Assembly (NCBI GenBank): GCA_037975125.1
Contig: CM075852.1
Location: 7,895,258 to 7,959,257, forward strand
From: Latrodectus hesperus
Lineage: Eukaryota; Arthropoda; Arachnida; Araneae; Theridiidae
Direction: 5' to 3'
DNA: 64,000 nucleotides
The notes beneath the pieces are model-generated. The model searched no databases and was not told the origin of the DNA. It was given only the letters and a program-made list of their open reading frames with translations. The translations under genes and the position numbers were made by a program. Numbering within the stretch: the first letter of the stretch is position 1; each line of letters opens with the position of its first letter. Shown here piece by piece: positions 22,975-41,805 of this stretch.

Positions 22975-23283
22975 TTTACCTTCTTCTAGGGTTGTTGCAC
23001 CAGCATGCTTCCCTGTACCCAGCTGTGAGTTGGGCTTTACAAGTGGGATAGCAGCAAGCGGGTGGAGTCCTCGTGATTTTGAAGCAAGGTCCAAGCAGAA
23101 GACTTGGCCTGCCACCACCATAGGTAACATTTCCCTTGGAGAGACATTACGACCACACACAGTTTTGACGTGCCCCAGATTCCATTAATGAACACGACGG
23201 ATCTTCGTTTAATTCTGGATTCGAGCTCACTACCTTCCGATAAGGAGAATGATGCCCTAACCAATCAGGCCACCGCGGCCCTT
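22975..23283 (-). mobile_element. tRNA-derived SINE, family B-like
   Basis: The minus strand begins with a clear tRNA-like head: GGCCGCGGTGGCCTGATTGG then TTAGGGC (A box), and GAGCTCGAATCC (B box, 23217-23228). The body includes GGGGCACGTCAAAACTGTG and GGTCGTAATGTC, which resemble the family B body. The 3' boundary is uncertain. The RNA polymerase III boxes identify the origin. The overlapping open frames on both strands are incidental. Confidence 0.6.
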
Positions 23284-23514
23284 GCTCTTTGTAGATAATA
23301 CCATGACAATCCCACCAGATACAAAGCATGATATTTTTGTTCGTCAAATTGTGCTTTATGATGCTACCGACGGTTTCACCGAAAGCAGAACAACTCTCTT
23401 TATAGCCTGATATTGAAGTAAATCCATTTTTCATCATAAATGATGATCCGGCCCAGAATTTTGTCTTTCAGTTGATATTAAAGCAAATTAGTGCAGGCCT
23501 GAACACGTTTGTTC

Positions 23515-23740
23515 TGTTGTTGTTGCTTATCCTCCATGTCTGACGGAGTCAGACTAGATCCACGAGTTCGTTGACTGTAAGGAAGTCGAAGACTAAAAGA
23601 GGATTGCTAAAGATATCCTCCCTAGAGAGACCCATGCAATCCAAATGATGCTCAGGAGAAGCCTGATGATTTTGGCACTTGGTGCAGGTGACGAAAGTTT
23701 TCCTGCCCTCGTTGAAAGTGAGGCACTTAATATGACCGCT
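23515..23740 (-). pseudogene. LINE C-terminal fragment, second family
   Basis: On the minus strand the frame reads GHIKCLTFNEGRKTFVTC, then TKCQNHQASPEHHLDCMGL and ends DFLTVNELVDLV with a stop at 23549-23551. This is a C-x2-C...H...C C-terminal module of an RNase H LINE, a different family from copies 1-4. The 3' UTR is very short and ends GGATAAGCAACAACAACAG. Another piece of the same family lies at 53456-53615. The fragment starts within RNase H-flanking sequence and has no enzyme motifs. Confidence 0.75.
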
Positions 23741-23960
23741 TTGTTTTTATCTGGTTAAGCCAGCTTAATCGGCACTCAGCAATTGAATTTCTGCTTCAAG
23801 TTTATGAGAAGTGTAACGCAATTAATGGCCATAGCACTAACGTCTATTTCCTTGGCTAGCTCTTGAGTGATAGTATACTGATTTTCTTCCACAAGTTCTC
23901 GTAGGCATCTCGTACAAAATCTTCATAGTGTCATAGGATACAACTGTACTACCTAATGCT
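23741..23960 (-). pseudogene. Possible mariner DNA-binding scrap
   Basis: On the minus strand a frame reads CLRELVEENQYTITQELAKE then IDVSAMAI, which has the spacing of the second helix-turn-helix of mariner transposases (Q-x-T-x-x-E-L-A-x-x-x-x-V-S-x-x-A-I). About 20 residues later comes a degraded WVPxEL box (stop-VPIKLA). No TIR was found. It directly abuts the LINE fragment, which may have inserted into it. Confidence 0.4.
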
Positions 23961-24255
23961 GTACACATGATTTGGTTACATTCTAAAGCTAATTGTTTTG
24001 AAAAAAATTGGAAGTAAATGATCTGTTAAATCTGGTAGCGGAATTATTAAATTTCCTACACCATTTGCTTAATGATGATGATATGTTTTCACAGATCACA
24101 CAACACAGTGCTCAACACACAGTATCCTTCCTTCTAATGTCAAAAATCTTCTAAGAAAATGTAAAGCCAACGTAAACTGTTCACACAAACGTGATTAGCG
24201 GCAACTGAAAACTTTCGTGACAAACCGATATATACACACACGCACATATATCTAT

Positions 24256-25325
24256 ATATATAAAAATTTCGTGTCACGATGTATGTTCCCGATAAACTCC
24301 GAAACTACTGAACGGATTTTGATAAAATTTTGTAACCATTTATAATATGGTCCAAATTAAAAGATAGAATTGTTTTTATCTCTTAATTATTGATCTCAAT
24401 ATTTATTATACAACATTAGTATTTATTTATTGGTTAGTTCTGTAAGTTCCTAATAGATGGCGGTTTAGCGTCTAAGTTGCACAGGTATTCGGCAGATGGC
24501 GACGTGTTTATTTTTGTAGATTATACCATCTTCGAGAAAGTTAACGTGCGCGCGCAAGCGCATGGTTAAATATCGAATTTACATATATTTTCATGATGTA
24601 TAATCATACTATGACAATTTTTCGTGAATCATTTTCATAATTATACTTTGTATTGTGTTATTATTGTGCAGTGTTCAGTTTGAATATTTTAAATATTATA
24701 AACAGTAAAATAAAATTTTATTTATTACTGTTTTTCTCTACTAATTTTCATACCACCTCGAAAACATGTAAGTATTTCTTGATAGTCTTTCATTTATTTT
24801 TATTTTATAATTTGATAATTATTATTTTTTTATAATTTGATAATTATTAATTTATTCAGTGAAACATTTTGATCTAATTTATTTATTCAAATGATAAATT
24901 CTTTTAATTTTTTTTATTTCAGTATAATGCCGCGGTAAAAATTTTTAGTTTTATTAATTTAAAATTGAAAAAATAATAGTTCGATGTCAATGTTATCTAC
25001 CTCATTTATAACAATTTATTTTTAGATGTTTTTAATTTATATAATATATTTTATAAGTAGTCACTGATTACAAACTATAATTTAATATAAGATGAATAAA
25101 ATGTAAATTCAGAAAGTACATGTTGATTCATGCTTAATTTCAAAATTTCGATACTTTACCTATTACTTTTAAATTTTGGTGAAACGTTTTACTTTTACTA
25201 TCATATGAATGAACCTATTTCAAATTTTTTTAGAAAATATTAATTTGATTGTACCAAGGAGTTAGTAAAAAAATTATTCAATGTATTATAAACACTCAGC
25301 CACTGCAACGCGTGGCTGGGTCAGC
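24256..25325 (+). mobile_element. Helitron-like non-autonomous element
   Basis: The left end (TATATATAAAAATTTCGTGT, then CACGATGT and CTCCGAAACTACTGAACGGA) is of the type seen at Helitron/Helentron ends in arthropods. Just before the right end is a 7-bp hairpin, CAGCCAC (25297-25303) / GTGGCTG (25312-25318), followed by GGTCAGC and a TA run. Rolling-circle elements typically carry such a subterminal hairpin. No Rep-helicase is encoded; the roughly 1 kb interior is AT-rich and non-coding. The exact ends are uncertain because both abut TA runs. Confidence 0.55.
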
Positions 25326-25330
25326 TTTTA

Positions 25331-26337
25331 TATATATATATGCTAAGAAAATATGTACAAAAATCTTCCGAAGCAAATTATTAATTCAGATTTCATAAAA
25401 TATACCGGTGTATTATAAACCAAAATAAAATAAATTGAAAAAAAAATAACAAACGTCAAAATAAAATTCGCAATTTTACTTGTAAACTATGATCATCCTG
25501 CTTTTATAATTAGTTAATTTATTGTTTTTTGCTTGACAACAGAATCGAAAGTGGCACTGATAATACATCATCATTAACTCTCTATGAAATGTAAATGCCG
25601 GTAATTACAGGTTTTTTTGGGCAACACCAAAGTATAACAGTTTTTTTCTCTTTAGTACTTAAATACCCTGAAAAAACTTTTCAAAATTCCTAAAAATCAA
25701 TTCGAGTGTAAAAATTCTGTCCGACGCTTTCGCGGTTTACACTTTATCAAGGGATTTAAATGCCATTCATTTTTTTCCCACTTCTTATTCGGCGCGTCTT
25801 TTTTGGCTGATAAGCCATTTATCAAGGTTAATGGTGGAATCAATTAGAGATTTATTTTCCAGTGGAGCTTTTTCAAACCTTTATCGCAGAAGTAGCTGCA
25901 TTAAACGGCCTCTCATAAATTAAATGTGTGTTTGGTAAGTATTAACTTTAAAGGCATTTAAATCGACACGCTGCCGTTTATATATAGAATAATTAGGGTT
26001 ATGTTCTTTCTGGTTTTAGTTGATTGCAAAGTATGATGGATATTTTTTTACCCTTCGACAACTAATCAAGAATGTTGTCGTTTTCGAGTATTAATAACTG
26101 ATGCGCAAATCTGCTGACATATTTCTTTCTCTCACTTTGGAAGCTTATAATTTAAGGGATTCATAACACTTATCATTTAAACTTTTATAATGTTTCGCTA
26201 CAAACAATTTAAATGATTATTAGAAATATGAATTGCTGTCTTTTTAGTAAAAAGAAATTATTTTCGGAAAGAGTATTATGAAACGATACAATACCAAAAC
26301 AAAACTTTGATTGCATTTTTCCAAATGTATATTTAAT
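25331..26337. other. Non-coding stretch with a GC-richer island
   Basis: The left part is AT-rich. About 25590-25930 is more complex (for example GGCGCGTCTTTTTTGGCTG and GCATTAAACGGCCTCTC), non-coding and unlike any repeat in this window. It may be conserved non-coding DNA; no direct evidence. Confidence 0.3.
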
Positions 26338-26339
26338 TA

Positions 26340-27053
26340 TTAGGTTGGGAATAAGTTCGTAGCATTTTTACCACAGACTTTTATTTAAACAAAAAGCAAT
26401 AATTATATCAATAAGTTAATCAATTATATATTCGCTGTTGCTGTTTACAACCTCTTCCCACCTCTCGATCCATTTGTTGATGCCGTTCCGCCAAAAATCA
26501 CCTGGTCTGGTGTCAAAGAAGTTGTTGAGCCAGTTTTTAAGGACCTCTTGGTGCACTGGGAAATGCTCGAAAAGAATGCCACAGTCAACAAGGAGCTCTA
26601 CATTGCCCAGCTACACCGCGGGAAAGAGGCTATTCGACTGAAAAGACCTGATCGACATGGTCAAACCATACTCCTTCACGACAACGCCAGACCCCATGTT
26701 GCACAAGTCGTCAAAGCCGCACTCCAAGAGCTCGAATGGGAGGTCCTACAGCATCCGCCATAATCTCCGGACCTTGCACCGACCGATTACCATCTTTTCC
26801 GCTCCTTGTCAAACCATATGAAGGGCGTTACCTTCGATAACAAAGAGGTCCTTAAAAACTGGCTCAACAACTTCTTTGACACCAGACCAGGCGATTTTTG
26901 GCGGAACGGCATCAACAAATGGGTCGAGAGGTGGGAAGAGGTTGTAAACAGCAACGGCGAATATATAATTGATTAACTTATTGATATAATTATTGATTTT
27001 TGTTTAAATAAAAGTCTTTGGTAAAAACGCTACGAACTCATTCCCCAACCTAA
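26340..27053 (+). mobile_element. Fold-back mariner with 210-bp inverted arms
   Basis: This 714-bp element is flanked by TA duplications (26338-26339 and 27054-27055) and starts and ends with mariner-type TTAGGTTGGG termini. The left 210 bp (26340-26549) is an inverted copy of the right 211 bp (26843-27053), about 96% identical, with roughly seven substitutions and one indel. The arm includes the transposase C-terminus, so the 3' half of a mariner is present in full and the 5' half has been replaced by a reversed copy of the 3' end. Between the arms lies 293 bp of unique transposase sequence. The transcript could fold into a long hairpin. Confidence 0.92.
26560..26974 (+). pseudogene. Mariner transposase C-terminal half
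   Basis: The remnant reads WEMLEKNATVNKELYIAQLH, then ILLHDNARPHVAQVV (second catalytic Asp), a stop codon in place of the Tyr of the PPYSPDLAPTD box (third Asp, near 26761), and DYHLFRSLSNHMKGVTF. It ends EEVVNSNGEYIID with a stop near 26975. The DNA-binding domain and first Asp are absent, replaced by the inverted arm. It cannot make an active transposase. Confidence 0.85.
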
Positions 27054-27055
27054 TA

Positions 27056-28829
27056 GAATTCATAACTTATTGAAGATCATTAAAACAGCATTTAAAAACC
27101 GTTATAGAATAAAATTGTAATTATAATTAAAATTTTACCTAAGCGAAACAGAGATTTGAAATCTAAGTGTAGAATATGGAAAAAGCTCTCATATCAAATG
27201 AATGTGCTTTAGATAATTTTGTATTCCTTTTTAATAAAATGTATTCTATTCAATGATAAAATATTTTAAACTTCATTCACCCTCAAAATAAATGAAAAAA
27301 TTTTTCTGTAGACAAAATGTATTTAGAATCAAGGTAAGCAGTACTAGAAATAATAGTTAATGTTTTTCTGGCTAATAATAGCTGGTATAAGTACTCAAGA
27401 TTTAAATATGTTAATTTTTCACTCATTTTTTTATTTATTCAATTGATTTATGTAATATTATTATTTATTTATGTCAATGCATTAATTTAGATCTTAAATC
27501 TATACAAGCTTCCTTACTTTTGTTTAATTATAGAGTACTCAGATGTTAATGTAAAATATAGGACATTAATTATAGATTAATCACACCTGAAACTTAATTT
27601 CATTTTAAATTTGACTTGGAATAAAAAAATGTAATCATATTGATATTTCTTCAACCATTTATAATATAAAGCCTTGAAATTTCAGACAACAAATTACTCT
27701 TGAGAAACTTAAAATAAATAGGTTTTTTTTTTTTAAAGTGAAAAAATTAATTGATCAGTTATAAGCGATTTTGTACAATATGATGAATTAAAATATTATT
27801 TTTCTTTGAATATTTTCTACAAGGATTATTCTTCTAAAGTTTAGATATGAGATAAATGAATAAAAATTTGTTTTTAATTTGCTACTTTAGTTCAAATTAT
27901 TTTTGGGGTATGTTCTGAAATTCACTTGATTTAAGACCACGACATTTTATATTTGATATCTCAAGCGTTAAAATCATCAGTTCTAGAAGTTTTTTTAAAA
28001 ATCAAATGTCCCTAATTGTTTAAAAATTTAACTACATAAAAATGTGTTAAATACATTTTTATATAGCTATAAAATTGTTAAGTAAAGAGCACAAGTAAAA
28101 ATTAGGGTTATGTTCTTATGTAACCCTCTAAGTTTTGCTTATGCTCATTGTGTAAATCTTCTTACAGCTATAAGCAAGAATTTTTATTTTAAGTAAATCA
28201 CACACACACACACACATGAGCTATTTACCATAAAAGCTCAAGTACCCCAAACCAATTTATATTCTTCATTAATCTTAATCTAAAACATGGTATTCTTTCT
28301 CCAAATATATTTATTATGATTAATAAATAAAATTTTAATCTTAATAAATAACAATCAACGTTTATATATTTAGATAAAAATTCGAACTCAAACTAAACTT
28401 TGAATGTTTATTTGGAAATTAGAATTCAAAACATACCAAAATGAATAATCATCTCTCAATTAATTAAAAATTTTTTAAATAAGTCAACTCAAAATTATAT
28501 ATTCGCATTTTTAATACAAGAATAAATTCATTAAATATTACTTGGTAGAAATATTTATAAACCCAGACATATAGTTTAATCAGACTTAATTAAAACCACA
28601 AATAAAATTTTGCATACAGATTAAAAACTAATCACTCATTACTTATAATAACGAAATGTTTAATTGGATAAATAAATAAATGACTTGGTAATTTTTCGAA
28701 GTTTCTGCTATTCATAAGAAGATAGATAACATTAATTTTTGATCTATTTCCGCGCCTTAAGAAAAATAATAACAAAATGAGGGGAAGTAGTTAATTAAAT
28801 TTAAGGTTTCGTAAGTGCTTGCAGCTGGA
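27056..28829. other. AT-rich non-coding stretch
   Basis: No gene or element is seen. A short (CA)n tract of about 18 bp lies at 28199-28216. Confidence 0.6.
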
Positions 28830-29560
28830 AACTGATATAAACTTTACCAGACTTCCCGTAATTAATCACGAATTGTCCAGTTTAGTAATTAACGCGCGTA
28901 GTAGCTTATTTTCATTAGCATCGTCATTGTTCAGAGTGCTCAAAGAGTTAACTCAAATCCGAGCAAGTTTAAATCCGTAAAACAAACGCTACTTATCCGA
29001 AGTGTAAATCGGGAGCGACCGTGGAACACAAGGCTTTATCTCCTCGCCAAGGCTCACCAATTTCCAGTCGCATCATTCAAATAAATGTCTAATCTAACTA
29101 CGAACTGGAAAGGGTTGGCGAGGAACAGGCAGGCTTTTCCGTCAAATGCAACCAGCACAATTCCCACATACGTTCCACGAGGCATGCTTATCAATAAGAC
29201 AACCGCCGCTGGTCCATAAGCAGTAATTATAGTTCGCCGAGGAAATAACAAGTTTTAATTTAAGCTCATAGAGCGTTTTCAGGAAGACGAGCCCAAGAAT
29301 GTGGCGAAATGTTCGCCAATTCGGAAACTACTTTATCATCGATCAAGGCTTCGTGATCCCTTATATGTAAATACTTTAAGACTAGCAGGAGGAGAAGTTG
29401 TCGCCCAGTTTTACTGTTTTTGGCGATCTCGTTCTCAAATGCAATTCTCGATGCCGTTCATTTCGGAGGAATGTTCGAGCGGGAAGAATTTAACTTTCTT
29501 TTCCGGAAGTGAAAGAATACTTGGAAAGCTCTTCAATTTTCTTTAGAAAATATTGGGTGG
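28830..29560. other. GC-richer non-repetitive island
   Basis: About 730 bp are clearly less AT-rich than the flanks and unlike the repeats here. Small open frames exist on both strands (minus 29054-29251, plus 29301-29546), but neither has a recognisable domain, splice context or codon bias I can argue for. It could be a conserved non-coding element or an untranslated exon. Confidence 0.3.
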
Positions 29561-29863
29561 ATTGTGGAGTACATTTTATTCCCATAGAAAATACAATTAA
29601 TTTTATTCTCGATGGGTTACAAATAACAAAAGAATGTATCTTTAATTAATCTCTTTAAATGAATTCAACAAGAAGCTAATTTGCATATCATGCTCCGATC
29701 TTTAATGTTCATTAGATTATACTTTAATTACATTGAATGAAGATTATTTTTACGTTTTTGTTTTCAAATTAGAAATTCCCAATGATATTTTTATGTATGA
29801 TAAATAAACTATAAATGTACATTTTTCTTTTACAGATTTGTGTTATTGAAATTTTTTAAGGCA

Positions 29864-30061
<198 letters not shown>

Positions 30062-30167
30062 TGACAATTCTCTCTCTATTATGTATGCCAACTTGTTATG
30101 ATAAAATTTATATTTTATCGCGTGTTTATTATAATGAACTCATAAAATGGTCAACAGAAGAAAATTA

Positions 30168-31395
30168 CACTACTGACCATTAAAATTGCTACACCAAAAA
30201 GGAATGCAAAAAACAGAATGATATTTATTGGACACATACATTATAGTGGAATGAACAAGTGATTAGATTTACAGGAAATTAGGATATATAGATCTTAAGA
30301 AATCAGTACCCAGAGCAGCCACCTCTGGCTGCAATAACAACATTTATCCGCCAAGGCATGGAGTCAAACAGAGATTGTATGGCATGTACGGGGATCTCAG
30401 TCCATGCAGCTTCAACACTATGCCACAGTTCATCGACAGTAGTGGATGGTGAGTGATGGCGTGCCAATCGCTCGGCAACCATTGACCACACGTTCTCAAT
30501 CGAACCTGTTCTGTATCAAGGAAGTTCAGAACAGTACGGGTAACATGCGGTTGTGCATTATCCTGTTGAAACAAAGCATTAGGAAGGCCTCGAAGATAGG
30601 GCAGAGCCACGGGCCTTAACACATCGGAAAAGTAAGGGTTGCTGTTCAAAGTGCCGGTAATGCGAAGAAGAGATGATCGAGACGTGTATCCAATGGCATC
30701 CCATACCATCACTCAGCAGATGGGCCAGTATAGCGATGTCCAATGCAAGCTGGCAATGCGCGTTCTCCACGATGCCTCCAAACACGGATGCGGCCATCAT
30801 GGTCCTGTTTACAGAACCGAGATTCATCTGTAAAGATGACGTGATGCCATTCCCTCGTCCAGGCTCGTCGCTGATCACAGCATTGAAGGCGCTCCTGTCT
30901 GTGACGCAGCGTCAATGGTAGCCGAAGCCATAGTCACCGTGCAGACAATCCATGATGCTGCAAACGTCGTCGAACTGTTCGAGCAAAAACTTGTTGCCTT
31001 GCAAATGACTCCGTTTCTCGACTCAGGGTTCGTGACGTGGCTGTACGATCCCTTGTGACCATGCGGATAAGACGTCTGTCTTCTCTGCTGTTAGTGATGG
31101 AGGGTCGCTGATATCCTGCATGACGTTCCGTATGATTGTCCTGAACCCATCGATTCCATATTCTGCTAACAGTCATGGGGTCTTGACCGACGCGAGCAGC
31201 AATATTGCGGTACGATAAACCCCAATCCTGGTAGGCTATAATCCTTCCTCGATCAAAGTCAGACACGTGCTGACAGGCGCATTTCTTCTTCTTACACGAA
31301 TTATTTGCATATCACAGCAAGTTCTACCTGTCATGCAAATTTCACGTGTGTGGTGTGCCGCTTTCCTGGTGTAGCAATTTTAATGGCCAGTAATG
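30168..31395 (-). mobile_element. Tc1-like transposon, copy A (inactive)
   Basis: This 1228-bp element is flanked by TA (30166-30167 and 31396-31397). Its ends are CACTACTGACCATTAAAATT, then GCTACACCA at the left, and the inverse with two mismatches at the right; the visible TIR core is about 29 bp. It encodes a DD-E Tc1 transposase on the minus strand, now broken. It is the same family and orientation as copy B at 63031. Confidence 0.95.
30303..31266 (-). pseudogene. Tc1 transposase, copy A
   Basis: The protein starts MSDFDRGRIIAYQDWGLSYR with a paired-type DNA-binding region (NIAARVGQDPMTVSRIWNRW). It then has FTDESRFC with the first catalytic Asp and FQQDNAQPHVTRTV with the second. Three lesions are visible against copy B: an in-frame TGA near 30934 (CGA to TGA), a one-base loss in a CC pair near 30712, and a 40-bp deletion near 30497 that removes the SPDLPPIED box with the catalytic Glu. 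It ends IAARGGCSGY with the stop at 30303. It cannot encode an active enzyme. Confidence 0.93.
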
Positions 31396-31397
31396 TA

Positions 31398-38738
<7,341 letters not shown>

Positions 38739-38741
38739 AAC

Positions 38742-38752
38742 ATGTATGTATG

Positions 38753-38824
<72 letters not shown>
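38742..38824. repeat. TATG/TA microsatellite
   Basis: A few TGTA units followed by about 66 bp of (TA)n. Confidence 0.95.
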
Positions 38825-38827
<3 letters not shown>

Positions 38828-39960
38828 AATTATAAACATAGGAGTTTAAAATTTGTGTGCAAAAACAGCTTCATTTAAAGAATTTTTGATTTCTTGCTAG
38901 TAATTAGAAATACTTAACAACTACTTTTAACGCCTTTGGACGAAAGAGAAATGTTGTGTATATAAAAGTCATTCTTAGTAAATTTTTTTATTTTTAAAAT
39001 TTTTTAGCATTATTCATTTGGGAATTAAAAATTATCACAATGAATGAATTTGTGTAGTTATAAACTCTTTTATTTTTATCGAATGAAAACTAACTTATAC
39101 TACGTTTAACTTACGTAAAAGATTGAAATTGAAAATCAAATTTGGATTTTATAATCATACTTGTAATAAAAATTATTTGGTCGATTATTTCGGTTTAGAG
39201 AGTTAATTAGGATAGCACAATTAGATATAATTTTGAAAGCTGCAAGACTTGATCTAAATTTGCTTATTTTGGTTTTCGATGGTTAAAACCGAAAAATTAC
39301 AGCTGGATAATTTTCCTCTTCCATAACAGAGGGTTAACGATTTCCTCTCATAATCCAATCTGGTACAACTACTTTCTGAAGCTGGGTCTCATCACACTGG
39401 TACGCCCACGTGTCGCTCGTCTGTCAGTATTTCTGGAACAGATGTCCGCCATTAACGATCCGAAGGAAGTTCCCATGCCTTGTGCGTTTCCACCACCCAC
39501 ACTTCTTCCTCATTTGCATAGAATTAAAGGGAGGACAGACCACCGAAAGGAGTGTCGGTCTCCTTGAAAAGGGTTCTGCTAATTAAGACTTTTGAACCAC
39601 TTTGTCGAAACCCTTTCTCTACTTTGAGACAATCCAAAAACGGGGCTGAAGACAAAGTGCAATTTATCATCTGGACAACTGCAAAAAGAATAGAAGATGC
39701 CTCTTTTATTTCCGAGCTAGACAAAATTACTTACAAGTTTTCTGTTGCTGAATCATTCAAAGATCGGAGTGTTTTAGTATTTTCATAAAATTTTATTAAA
39801 TTTTGGCTTTAAAATACTTAGTTCACTTAAATTCACCCAAATAATTTATTAAGTGCATAATTTATATCAAGTTGGTGAATTTGATCGTCAAATCATCATA
39901 GAAATATTATTTACAAATTCAAAAGTCGTGAAATACTACATTGCATACATTTCAATCAAC
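38825..39960. other. Non-coding stretch with a GC-richer island
   Basis: AT-rich up to about 39340. 39340-39720 is less AT-rich (CACGTGTCGCTCGTCTGTCA near 39408, with an E-box CACGTG) and non-coding as far as I can tell. The frames on both strands at 39524-39788 are unrecognised. Confidence 0.3.
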
Positions 39961-39986
39961 AATAATGATAACATTAATATTATCTT

Positions 39987-41805
39987 GTTGAAAATAAATC
40001 CTCATGTTCTTTATTATCACTTTTAAATAATTAAAATGCTTTATGAAATAAAGAAACAAAAATGGATGATTGTAATAATTTTAATATTACTTTGTTGAAA
40101 GTAAATCCTCATGTTCTTTAATATATCACTTTTAAATAATTAAAATGCTTCTTGAAATAAAGATACAAAAATGGATCATTGTAATAATATTAATATTACT
40201 TTGTTGAAAGTAAATCCTCATGTTCTTTAATATCTCACTTTTAAATAATTAAAATGCTTCTTGAAATAAAGATACAAAAATGGATGATTGTAATAATATT
40301 AATATTACTTTGTTGAAAGTAAATCCTCATGTTCTTTAATATCTCACTTTTAAATAATTAAAATGCTTCTTGAAATAAAGATACAAAAATGGATGATTGT
40401 AATAATATTAATATTACTTTGTTGAAAGTAAATCCTCATGTTCTTTATTATCACTTTTAAATAATTAAAATGCTTCTTGAAATAAAGATACAAAAATGGA
40501 TGATTGTAATAATATTAATATTACTTTGTTGAAAGTAAATCCTCATGTTCTTTATTATCTCACTTTTAAATAATTAAAATGCTTCTTGAAATAAAGATAC
40601 AAAAATGGATGATTGTAATAATATTAATATTACTTTGTTGAAAGTAAATCCTCATGTTCTTTATTATCTCACTTTTAAATAATTAAAATGCTTCTTGAAA
40701 TAAAGATACAAAAATGGATGATTGTAATAATATTAATATTACTTTGTTGAAAGTAAATCCTCATGTTCTTTATTATCACTTTTAAATAATTAAAATGCTT
40801 CTTGAAATAAAGATACAAAAATGGATGATTGTAATAATATTAATATTACTTTGTTGAAAGTAAATCCTCATGTTCTTTAATATCTCACTTTTAAATAATT
40901 AAAATGCTTCTTGAAATAAAGATACAAAAATGGATGATTGTAATAATATTAATATTACTTTGTTGAAAGTAAATCCTCATGTTCTTTAATATCTCACTTT
41001 TAAATAATTAAAATGCTTCTTGAAATAAAGATACAAAAATGGATGATTGTAATAATATTAATATTACTTTGTTGAAAGTAAATCCTCATGTTCTTTATTA
41101 TCACTTTTAAATAATTAAAATGCTTCTTGAAATAAAGATACAAAAATGGATGATTGTAATAATATTAATATTACTTTGTTGAAAGTAAATCCTCATGTTC
41201 TTTATTATCACTTTTAAATAATTAAAATGCTTCTTGAAATAAAGATACAAAAATGGATGATTGTAATAATATTAATATTACTTTGTTGAAAGTAAATCCT
41301 CATGTTCTTTAATTATCACTTTTAAATAATTAAAATGCTTCTTGAAATAAAGATACAAAAATGGATGATTGTAATAATATTAATATTACTTTGTTGAAAG
41401 TAAATCCTCATGTTCTTTAATATCTCACTTTTAAATAATTAAAATGCTTCTTGAAATAAAGATACAAAAATGGATGATTGTAATAATATTAATATTACTT
41501 TGTTGAAAGTAAATCCTCATGTTCTTTAATATCTCACTTTTAAATAATTAAAATGCTTCTTGAAATAAAGATACAAAAATGGATGATTGTAATAATATTA
41601 ATATTACTTTGTTGAAAGTAAATCCTCATGTTCTTTAATATCTCACTTTTAAATAATTAAAATGCTTCTTGAAATAAAGATACAAAAATGGATGATTGTA
41701 ATAATATTAATATTACTTTGTTGAAAGTAAATTCTCATGTTCTTTAATATCACTTTTAACTAATTAAAATGCTTCTTGAAATAAAGAAACAAAAATGGAT
41801 AATTG
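39987..41805 (+). repeat. Tandem array of 17 units of 107-109 bp
   Basis: Units start GTTGAAAGTAAATCCTCATG at 39987, 40094, 40203, 40312, 40421, 40528, 40637, 40746, 40853, 40962, 41071, 41178, 41285, 41393, 41502, 41611 and 41720. Internal units are almost identical; length varies at one site (TATTATCAC, TAATTATCAC, TAATATCTCAC or TATTATCTCAC). The first and last units are the most diverged, and both keep AAAGAAACAAAAATGG where the rest have AAAGATACAAAAATGG. This is the pattern expected from unequal exchange homogenising the middle. The unit is AT-rich and non-coding. Confidence 0.97.

Noticed and set aside
22822..23188. Overlapping 112- and 86-codon frames as genes
   Set aside because: They overlap a tRNA-derived SINE head on opposite strands and show no domain.
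29054..29251. 65-codon hydrophobic frame
   Set aside because: No recognisable domain, and short overlapping frames also occur on the other strand.
39987..41805. Regularly spaced repeats that could suggest a CRISPR array
   Set aside because: The whole unit repeats with no unique spacers, and the genome is eukaryotic; it is a minisatellite.
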